Shown: positions 57,467 to 64,000 of the stretch, in pieces
How positions within the stretch are numbered: the stretch's first letter is position 1
How the letters are laid out: each line of letters begins with the position of its first letter
Origin: DATLMR01 sp035634255
GTDB taxonomy: Bacteria > Acidobacteriota > Blastocatellia > UBA7656
Direction of reading: 5' to 3'
Assembly (NCBI GenBank): GCA_035634255.1
Contig: DASQDI010000164.1
Coordinates: 53,885 to 117,884, forward strand
Length of the DNA: 64,000 nucleotides
Position numbers and translations under genes: made by a program
Notes under the pieces: generated by a model
Seen by the model: the letters and a program-made list of their open reading frames with translations, nothing else
Database searches by the model: none
What the model was told of the DNA's origin: nothing

Positions 57467-58537
57467 ATGGAGCTTGACTCAATCAAACGAGTGATGGTCC
57501 GCGCCCCTAACTGGGTCGGAGACGCCGTCATGTCGGAGCCCGCGTTGCGCGAGATACGCCGGATATTTTCCAGAGCGCACATCACGATGGTGGCCCGCCC
57601 GTGGGTCTCGGGCCTGTTCGAGGGCGAAGACCTCGCCGACGACCTAATCAGAGTCCACGACGCGCGCGGGCTGGCCCGATCCGTCTCCCGGTTCTTCCGC
57701 GAGTCTTCGGAGATAAGGCGGGGCCGGTTCGACCTCGCGGTGCTGTTGCAAAACGCATTCGGCGCGGCCCTCGTCGCGAAGGCGGGCCGGGTGCGAAAGA
57801 TCGCGGGCTACCCTACTGACGGCCGCCGCGCCCTGCTCGACATCGTCGTCCCCTTCGAGCCGAATCACAGGGCCGAACATCAGGTCTACTACTACGCGAA
57901 GATACCGGCGGAGGTCGAGCGCCGCATCACGGGCGATTCCCTCGTCCCCGTCAAAGCCTCGCGCCCGCGCCTGCGCGCCACGCGCGAGCAGACGGAGCGG
58001 GCGCGCTCTCTACTGGTGCAGGCGGGCGTCACCGCCGAGACCCCAATCGTCGCGCTCAATCCGGGCGCGACCAACAGCCGCGCGAAGCGATGGCTGGCGG
58101 AGAGGTTTGCCCGCTCGGCCGACCTCCTGTGGGAGCGCGACGGCCTGCGGGCCGTCATCGTCGGGGCGGAGAGTGATAAAGAGGCGGCCGAAAAGACGGC
58201 TTCTTTCATGCGGGCTCCCGCGGCGGTGGTCGCGGGCCGGACCAGCATCGGCGAGTTGAAAGGAGTGCTCGCCTGCTCGTCGCTCGTCATCTCCAACGAC
58301 ACGGGCCCCGCGCACGTCTCGGCGGCCCTCGGGATTCCCACCGTCGTAGTCTTCGGCCCCACCGAGCACTTCGCGACCCGGCCCCTTTCGGAAGCGGCGG
58401 CGGTGGTGCGTCACGATGTCGAGTGCTCGCCCTGCATGTACCGCGACTGCCCCATAGATCACCGCTGCATGACGCGCGTCGAAGTCGACGACGTTTACCG
58501 CGCCGCGCGAGACCTGCTCGTCGGGGCCGGGCGGTAG
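57467..58537 (+). CDS. waaF: LPS heptosyltransferase (WaaF-like)
   Basis: A 356-residue GT-B enzyme of family GT9. Matches include VMVRAPNWVGDAVMSEPALREI at the N terminus, ALNPGATNSRAKRWLAERFA, VISNDTGPAHVSAALGIPTVVVFGPT (the ADP-heptose site) and the C-terminal CSPCMYRDCPIDHRCM with four cysteines. It adds L-glycero-D-manno-heptose to the LPS inner core. It follows the sugar nucleotidyltransferase gene and converges on glnE. The kdsA and kdsB genes in the window agree with a Kdo-heptose core. Confidence 0.93.
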   Translation: MELDSIKRVMVRAPNWVGDAVMSEPALREIRRIFSRAHITMVARPWVSGLFEGEDLADDLIRVHDARGLARSVSRFFRESSEIRRGRFDLAVLLQNAFGAALVAKAGRVRKIAGYPTDGRRALLDIVVPFEPNHRAEHQVYYYAKIPAEVERRITGDSLVPVKASRPRLRATREQTERARSLLVQAGVTAETPIVALNPGATNSRAKRWLAERFARSADLLWERDGLRAVIVGAESDKEAAEKTASFMRAPAAVVAGRTSIGELKGVLACSSLVISNDTGPAHVSAALGIPTVVVFGPTEHFATRPLSEAAAVVRHDVECSPCMYRDCPIDHRCMTRVEVDDVYRAARDLLVGAGR

Positions 58538-58550
58538 AAGTAAGCCTGAG

Positions 58551-61500
58551 TCACTCGCCCATCACTTTTTCATAGACGCCGCGCACGGCCGAAGTGTGCC
58601 GCGCGTAAGCCTGCTCGAATTCTTCCGCCGAGGCGAAGCCCATGGCCCGCGTCACCTCTCGCAGGGCGACCTGTGAGGCGGGAAGGTCCGGCCCCGGCCT
58701 GTCGAGCAGGAGCCGGAGCCAGTGGTCCAGCCTTCTCAGGAAGACGTACCCTTCCAGAAGCACGCGGGTCGAAACGGAATCCAGGTGGCCGCCCTCCCCC
58801 AGATGTTCTATCAGGCGGGTCGTCCCACGCTCGGGCGGGAAGTAGACGCGGTCGCGGAGCTGGAGGTACCGGGTGACGAAGTAGACATCGGTCATGCCCC
58901 CGCGCCCCCACTTGATGTTCTGCCGGCTGCCGCGCGCCTTCTCTTTCTCAAGCCGCGCGCGCATGGCGGAGAGGTCCTGCCTGAGCGTCTCGTTGCGCGC
59001 CGCCGCTTCGAAGACCGAGTCGCAGATCGCCATGCGCGCCCGCGCCCCGAACTCCGGGTCCCCTGCCACCTCTCTCGCCTTCAGGTAGGCCGAATGCTCC
59101 CAGGCGCTCGCGCGCGATTCGAGGTACGAGAGCAGGCCGCCGAGGCTGGGAGCCGTCGGGCCGCTCTTGCCGTCCGGCCTCAGCCTCAGGTCGATCCGGT
59201 AGAGGAAGCCTTCGCGCGTCACGGCCGACAGGGCTCTCACCAGTTGAGCCGTGAGCCTCGCGTAGAACTCCTGCGGAGAGCCCGGCCCGCGCGCCGCCTC
59301 GCCCTGCGCCCACTCTTCGAGGGCGGGAGGGGGCCAGCCCGCCTTCTCGTCGAAGATCACCAGGAGGTCGAGGTCTGACCCATAATCCATCCCCGTGTGC
59401 CCGAGCCGCCCGAGCCCCATTATCGCGAACGGCAGGGCGGACGGCGGCAGCCCGCGGAGGCCGAGCGATTCGAGCGCTATCTCAAGCGCGAGGTCGAGCG
59501 ACACTTCGGCGAGCGCCGTCTGCTCCTGATTGTTCTCGCGAAGCCTGTCGGCGCTCGCGCCGGGCGTAGTCTCCCGGCCCCCGGCCAGGTCGCGGTGACT
59601 GATCTCAAGGATCAGCCTGTACCACATGCGCCGCAGGCAATCGGTCTTGGAGGCCACGCCGCCCGCCTCTTCGATGGCCCCGCGCATCAGACGGAGCAGG
59701 TCTGATTTCGTGCGCCGGGTCCCCGTCTCGGCCAGAACGTCGGCGAGCATCGGCCTCGAAATCAGTATGTGAGACACGTACTGGCTGCCCATCACCGGCA
59801 TCAGGCGCTTGAGGAATGTGGGGAGCCCGTCCGAGAGCAGCTTTGAAAAAGTATGGCCTTGCGCGTGCAGGCGCGAGAAGTCATAGGTCGCGAGCGATTC
59901 GGCCCACGCGATGAAATTCCTGAGCGATCTGATGGGGTCGATCACGGGGGCGAGCGCCTCCGCGATCACCGGCTCGACGCCCGTGGCCCCGCCCGGAGGC
60001 GGGGGCTTATCGTCAGGGCGCGGGGCCTTCACGCGGGCGAGGGCGGCGGCCGCCTGACCGATGAGCCGCTCCGTCTCATCGTCCATCTCTCGCGCCGTCC
60101 GGTCGGCCCGCTCGCGCGGCTCGTCTTCGATCTTTTCGACCGAAGCTTCCTCGACGAAGACGCGGTTGTAGACGGCCCGCACGTTCGCGGTGTGCGTCTC
60201 GACATCGCGGCAGAAGTCGGCCACCGGGTCGCGCGCGGTCTGGTAACCCGAGCGGCGCGCGACCACCTCCAAAAGCTCGCGCGCGAGCGGGAGCGAGTGG
60301 GTCTGTACGCCCTGCTCCATCTGAAGGCGGTGCTCGACCGTCCTCAGAAAAGTATAGGCCGACGACAGCCGCGACCTTTCGGCCTCCGACAGGTACCCTT
60401 TTTCCGCGAGCCGCGCCAGTACTATCAAGGTCTGCGCGGAGCGGACCCACGGCTCCTGCCCCCCGTGCGCCAGTTGCAACGCCTGCGCGATGAACTCGAT
60501 CTCCCTGATCCCGCCGGGGCCGAGCTTGACGTTGAAGCCGCCCGTGCGACTCGCGGCCTTGCGGTCGATCTTCTCCTTCGCGCGGCGGACTTCCGAAAGG
60601 GTGTTGGGCAAAGCCTCCGGCTGAAAGATCGCGTCGCGCAAGGAGTCGAGGAAGCGGGCGACCACCGCGTCGCTCCCCGCGGAGGCGCGCGCGCGGATGA
60701 GCGCCTGGCGCTCCCAGTTCTGGGCCTGACCGCGGTAATAATCAGCCGCGCGCCCGACCTCCCACACGAGGTCCCCATCGCGGCCGTAGGGCCTCAGCCT
60801 CAGGTCGATTCTGTAGACCGGGCCATCGCCTAAATTGCCCCCGATCATCTGGACGATGCGGCGGGCAACGTCGGTGAAGAACGCCTTGTTGTCGATCACG
60901 GATTCGGGCCTGCGGTTCTCGCCCGCCGTCTCGCCCTTGCCCGAGTAGAGGAAGAGCAGGTCGATGTCCGAAGCATAGTTGAGCTCGCGGCACCCCAGCT
61001 TCCCGAGCGCGACTATGCCGAATTCCGAGGGGACTATCCGCCCGCGCTCGTCCCTGGACTGAGGCGCTCCGTGCCTGTTGACCGCCTCCCTGTAAGCCTG
61101 CGAGAGCGCGTCCGTGAGTATCACGTCCGCCAGGCTCGACAGCTCTTCGGTGACTTCGGAGAGGGTGGCTATGCCCAGGCAGTCGCGGAGGTAGATGCGG
61201 AGAAGCTCCCTCCGCTTGAAGCCCGCGAGCCGCGCCCGCTCGTCCGACTCGATCATCGTCGCGCTGAACCGGGCGAGGTCTTCGGAAAGCTGCTCGACCG
61301 ATTTCGTCCGCCCGAGGTCGCGGCCGGACTCGCGCTTCAGCCAGTCGATGTACTCGGGGTGCCTGAGCAGGGTCTCCGCCAGAAAGGGGCTGTAAGCCGC
61401 GATGGTGAGCAGCCTCGACAGGAGCAAAGAGTCGCCCGCGACGGCCCGCGCGCGTTGCAGGTCTTCGAGCTTATCCAGAAACCTGCGAGCGCCCGAAGGG

Positions 61501-61553
61501 TCCGGCAGCGTCTCGATGAATGCCTCGATCTCTTTTCGCTCTTCGCCAGACAT
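58551..61553 (-). CDS. glnE: Bifunctional glutamine synthetase adenylyltransferase/deadenylase
   Basis: A 1000-residue enzyme that adenylylates and deadenylylates glutamine synthetase in nitrogen control. Both nucleotidyltransferase domains are intact: ASDIDLLFLYSG in the N half (deadenylase) and GSDLDLLVIFDEKA in the C half (adenylylase), each with the Asp pair that binds metal. IREIEFIAQALQLAHGG and GRGGMTDVYFVTRYLQL are family segments. ATG 61553 is preferred to GTG 61607 on domain grounds, but AGGGG lies only two bases upstream, so the start is not certain. No glnA or glnB is in the window. Confidence 0.94.
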   Translation of the reverse strand: MSGEERKEIEAFIETLPDPSGARRFLDKLEDLQRARAVAGDSLLLSRLLTIAAYSPFLAETLLRHPEYIDWLKRESGRDLGRTKSVEQLSEDLARFSATMIESDERARLAGFKRRELLRIYLRDCLGIATLSEVTEELSSLADVILTDALSQAYREAVNRHGAPQSRDERGRIVPSEFGIVALGKLGCRELNYASDIDLLFLYSGKGETAGENRRPESVIDNKAFFTDVARRIVQMIGGNLGDGPVYRIDLRLRPYGRDGDLVWEVGRAADYYRGQAQNWERQALIRARASAGSDAVVARFLDSLRDAIFQPEALPNTLSEVRRAKEKIDRKAASRTGGFNVKLGPGGIREIEFIAQALQLAHGGQEPWVRSAQTLIVLARLAEKGYLSEAERSRLSSAYTFLRTVEHRLQMEQGVQTHSLPLARELLEVVARRSGYQTARDPVADFCRDVETHTANVRAVYNRVFVEEASVEKIEDEPRERADRTAREMDDETERLIGQAAAALARVKAPRPDDKPPPPGGATGVEPVIAEALAPVIDPIRSLRNFIAWAESLATYDFSRLHAQGHTFSKLLSDGLPTFLKRLMPVMGSQYVSHILISRPMLADVLAETGTRRTKSDLLRLMRGAIEEAGGVASKTDCLRRMWYRLILEISHRDLAGGRETTPGASADRLRENNQEQTALAEVSLDLALEIALESLGLRGLPPSALPFAIMGLGRLGHTGMDYGSDLDLLVIFDEKAGWPPPALEEWAQGEAARGPGSPQEFYARLTAQLVRALSAVTREGFLYRIDLRLRPDGKSGPTAPSLGGLLSYLESRASAWEHSAYLKAREVAGDPEFGARARMAICDSVFEAAARNETLRQDLSAMRARLEKEKARGSRQNIKWGRGGMTDVYFVTRYLQLRDRVYFPPERGTTRLIEHLGEGGHLDSVSTRVLLEGYVFLRRLDHWLRLLLDRPGPDLPASQVALREVTRAMGFASAEEFEQAYARHTSAVRGVYEKVMGE

Positions 61554-61686
61554 CGCCCCTAATGCTAGCACAGGCCGAATCCGCGGGCTAAACTCGGGGC
61601 GGTTCACGGGCGCGCAATTCGGTTAATCGCGGCCCATTTTTCTGGTATCCTGATCGCGAACGCCGTCCGTAAAAAAGCGAGGCTTT

Positions 61687-63501
61687 ATGGAAAATGCGAA
61701 GAAGATCGCGAAACGTCTGCCGCGTTTCCGCCTTATCCTGTGCCTGCTCTCTTTAGCCTTCCCGAATATTTTAACCCCCGGAGCGGCGGCCTCGACCCCT
61801 CCGAGCAGGGCCGCCTTCGCCTTCGACCCGGCGCTCGGCTACTCCACTTACCTGGGCGGGCTCAATGCCGACGAAATCGGGGGGATAGCCGTCGACTCCT
61901 CGGGGGCCGTTTACGTGGCGGGCAGCACCACGTCGAACAACTTCCCGACCGTCAACGCGATCCAGCCCCGGTTCAACGGGCCCGATTCGATAAAGGACAT
62001 ATTCGTCGCGAAGCTGAGCCCCTCGGGCGAATCGCTCGTCTATTCCACTTATCTCGGAGGGAACGGGGCGGATCACGCCCTCGACATCGCGGTCGATTCT
62101 TCCGGCAGCGCCTACGTGACCGGGTACACGACCTCGACCGATTTCCCGACGACACAGGGCGCGTTCAGGGGCGAGGGCCTGGGCGGGGAGGACGCTTTCG
62201 TGTTGAAGCTGAACCCGGAGGGCACGGCCCTCGTCTACTCCACCTATCTCGGAGGCGGCGGGCAGGATCGCGGGAACGGGATCGCGGTGGACCCTTCGGG
62301 GAGTGCCTACGTCACGGGGAAGACTACCTCGGGCAACTTCCCGAAGACTCTGGGAGCTGTTCAGGCTGCGCTCAGAGGGTTTGAAGACTCGTTCGTTGTG
62401 AAGCTGGCCCCGAACGGCTCGGGCATCTCTTACTCCACGTATCTCGGAGGCGGCGGCAACACGGATCAGGGCCTCGACATCGCGGTCGATGCGTTCGGGC
62501 AGGCTTACGTGACCGGGGAGACCTCTTCGACCGATTTCCCCGTCTCGGCGCGGGCCTTCCAGCGCAACTTCGCCGGGGGCTCGGTATTTTTCGGGGACGC
62601 TTTCGTCACGAAGCTCAACCAGACGGCCACGGCGTTCGTCTACTCGACTTACTTCGGGGGAAGCGGGGGCGAGATCGGTCACGGCATCGCCATCGACGGC
62701 GCGGGCAGCGCCTACATAGCGGGCAACGTCGATTCGATCAACCTCCCGACGGCCAGCGCCTTCCAGCCCGCGAAGGCCGGCAATTGTTCCAGTATCTTTT
62801 CAAACTGCACGGACGCTTTCGTCGCGAAGCTGAACGCCTCGGGGTCGGCCCTCGCCTACTCGACGTACCTCGGGGGCGGGAGCGTATCGACCACGCCTTT
62901 CCAAAGCGGCGACACCGCGTTCGACATCGCGGTGGACTCTTCCGGCAGCGCCTACGTGACGGGCGTGACCGGCTCGTCGGATTTCCCCATTCTCAGGGCC
63001 GTACAGCCCGCGAAGGCCGGGAACGGCGACGGCTTCGTGGCCCGCCTGAGCGCCTCCGGCAGCAGCCTGATCTTTTCCAGCTACCTCGGCGGGGCCGGGG
63101 ACGAGACGGCCAACGCCATAGCGCTCGACCTATCGGGCAACGTACTGATCGCGGGCGTGGCCGCCTCGGCAGGCTTCCCCCTCCTCAGGGCCGCGCAAGC
63201 CTCTTATGGCGGCGGCCCGAGCGACGTGTTCGTAGCGAGGCTCGCCCCGGACCTCCCCAGGATCACGGGCGTTTCGTTGAGCGGGAAGAGGCTGGTCGTC
63301 ACGGGCGAGAACTTCCAGCCCGGCGCGGTCATCCTCATAAACGGAGCGGCTCAGGGCAACACGAAGAACGACTCGCGGAACCCTCTGGGGGTAGTGTTTT
63401 CCAAGAAGGCCAGGAAGAATATCCCCGCCGGAGTGGCCGTGCAGATTCAGGTTAAGAACCCCGACACCTCCGTGTCGGCCGCGTTCCCGTTTATGAGGTA
63501 G
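61687..63501 (+). CDS. Secreted SBBP-repeat beta-propeller protein with C-terminal TIG-like domain
   Basis: A 604-residue exported protein. A signal peptide precedes seven SBBP repeats, each with (Y/F)S(T/S)Y(L/F)GG followed by IAVD..G.AYV.G (for example YSTYLGGNGADHALDIAVD), expected to form a beta-propeller. The C-terminal segment, ITGVSLSGKRLVVTGENFQPGAVILINGA, resembles an IPT/TIG Ig-like fold. Such proteins are expanded in Acidobacteriota and Planctomycetota and are probably surface adhesins or scaffolds. No enzymatic motif is visible. A GC-rich hairpin (63524-63554) follows the stop. Confidence 0.88.
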   Translation: MENAKKIAKRLPRFRLILCLLSLAFPNILTPGAAASTPPSRAAFAFDPALGYSTYLGGLNADEIGGIAVDSSGAVYVAGSTTSNNFPTVNAIQPRFNGPDSIKDIFVAKLSPSGESLVYSTYLGGNGADHALDIAVDSSGSAYVTGYTTSTDFPTTQGAFRGEGLGGEDAFVLKLNPEGTALVYSTYLGGGGQDRGNGIAVDPSGSAYVTGKTTSGNFPKTLGAVQAALRGFEDSFVVKLAPNGSGISYSTYLGGGGNTDQGLDIAVDAFGQAYVTGETSSTDFPVSARAFQRNFAGGSVFFGDAFVTKLNQTATAFVYSTYFGGSGGEIGHGIAIDGAGSAYIAGNVDSINLPTASAFQPAKAGNCSSIFSNCTDAFVAKLNASGSALAYSTYLGGGSVSTTPFQSGDTAFDIAVDSSGSAYVTGVTGSSDFPILRAVQPAKAGNGDGFVARLSASGSSLIFSSYLGGAGDETANAIALDLSGNVLIAGVAASAGFPLLRAAQASYGGGPSDVFVARLAPDLPRITGVSLSGKRLVVTGENFQPGAVILINGAAQGNTKNDSRNPLGVVFSKKARKNIPAGVAVQIQVKNPDTSVSAAFPFMR

Positions 63502-64000
63502 TTCGCCCGGACGGAGACTCAGCTCGGGCGGGCGTTCCGGTGGGACCCGCCCGAACCGTTCTCATCGTCTTCGGTGTTTGGGACTCGGCTATGCCATCCG
63601 CTCTTCGGGAAAACCGGGTGCCAGGGTCGCCCCGGCGTCGGGGTGAATGAAGCGAGATTAAAATCGGTGCGGAGCGACTGATCGGAAGAAGCCCTGAGAG
63701 CCGCGAGAGACCGGGACGAATGAACTCTCGACGGGAGGGCGGGTGAATCTGTTTGAGATAGATTCCGCATTAGGATTCCCGAGGAAGTCCGCACCGTAAA
63801 AGAACGAGCTATCGATCTTGAAAGACGGGGCGGATTATAGCACCGGGCCGGGGGCGGGAGCGTGAGGGTTTCGGAAATCCGCCGGTATTCATGAGCGACG
63901 CGAAATTCCCTTGACTTTCTCCCTTGAAAAAACAATCATATGCCCGTTCATAAGCTCTCAAGCAGTTTAATTCTAAGTAATAAATAATAAGAGTTCGGGA
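63502..64000. other. Gene-free tail of the window with structured segments
   Basis: No coding gene is supported. A GC-rich hairpin (TCGGGCGGG at 63524-63532 with CCCGCCCGA at 63546-63554) follows the SBBP gene. CGGTGCGGA (63665-63673) is complementary to TCCGCACCG (63788-63796) and encloses further short pairings such as CGAGAG with CTCTCG and GAATCT with AGATTC, so a structured RNA is possible. The last 100 bases are AT-rich with a possible TTGACT and AT-rich -10 and may contain a promoter for a gene beyond the window. Confidence 0.45.

Noticed and set aside
63781..63800. GAGGAAGTCC segment resembling part of RNase P RNA
   Set aside because: No other conserved RNase P elements (such as ACAGAA near the 3' end) could be found nearby.
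63519..63935. Minus-strand open frame of 138 residues
   Set aside because: Arg/Ser/Pro-rich composition, no ribosome site and overlap with inverted repeats make coding unlikely.

Overview
The window is a GC-rich (clearly above 60% by eye) chromosomal segment from a diderm bacterium. It has no rRNA, tRNA, insertion sequence, prophage or CRISPR array that I can support. Lipopolysaccharide genes (kdsA, kdsB, waaF, rfbB, rfbD, a sugar nucleotidyltransferase), two TonB-dependent receptors with N-terminal carboxypeptidase-regulatory-like domains, a Ser/Thr kinase fused to a TolB-like domain and TPRs, an SBBP-repeat protein and a giant putative-Ig (He_PIG) protein together strongly suggest Acidobacteriota, perhaps class Blastocatellia. 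That placement is an inference from gene content; there is no marker rRNA here.

Layout. 1-2432: 3' part of a secreted sialidase-fold protein and a convergent FAD oxidoreductase. 2683-7465: a large Oar-like TonB receptor, a good intrinsic terminator and a diaminopimelate-decarboxylase-like gene. 7549-13264 (minus): DUF4350 protein, a secreted M1-peptidase-like protein that lacks the zinc motif, kdsA, a radical SAM protein and a small helical protein. 13265-13617: a gene-free stretch with a near-consensus promoter and several nested RNA-like structures, leading into a small coiled-coil gene. 13982-19855: secreted M49-like metallopeptidase, YhhN membrane protein, kdsB-pyrG and a HAD phosphatase. 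19914-24111: the TIGR02587/TIGR02588 membrane pair, a 55-residue zinc protein, hemB and a PBP4-type D,D-peptidase. 24115-28617: a 1500-residue metalloprotease/Ig-repeat protein. 28618-29514: a long gene-free region ahead of rpsA. 29515-33891: rpsA, sppA, a HIT protein and a GDPD phosphodiesterase. 34140-38820: an apparent three-gene operon of TonB receptor, secreted repeat protein and lipoprotein. 38882-41606 (minus): rhodanese, zinc ribbon, DHA2 drug exporter and VOC protein. 41812-45353: S9 peptidase, STAS protein, phosphofructokinase. 45411-51155 (minus): kinase, YceI lipoprotein, MarR regulator, DUF2270 protein, SRPBCC protein, SugE-type exporter. 51155-58537: cell-surface sugar genes with a TMTC-like membrane protein and a thiolase. 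58551-61553: glnE. 61687-63501: SBBP-repeat protein, then about 500 bases with no convincing gene.

How the genes fit together. Most of the window is housekeeping (pyrG, rpsA, hemB, lysA, glnE, phosphofructokinase) mixed with envelope biogenesis: Kdo synthesis and activation, heptosyl transfer, dTDP-rhamnose supply, peptidoglycan trimming and secreted peptidases. The most distinctive parts are (i) the structured leader at 13322-13617, (ii) a MarR gene with a GTGTT-N2-AACAC palindrome on its own promoter and an equivalent palindrome ahead of the YceI gene, (iii) the TonB receptor/secreted repeat protein/lipoprotein operon, and (iv) the metallopeptidase-like envelope proteins. Intergenic gaps often hold hairpin elements that may be dispersed repeats.
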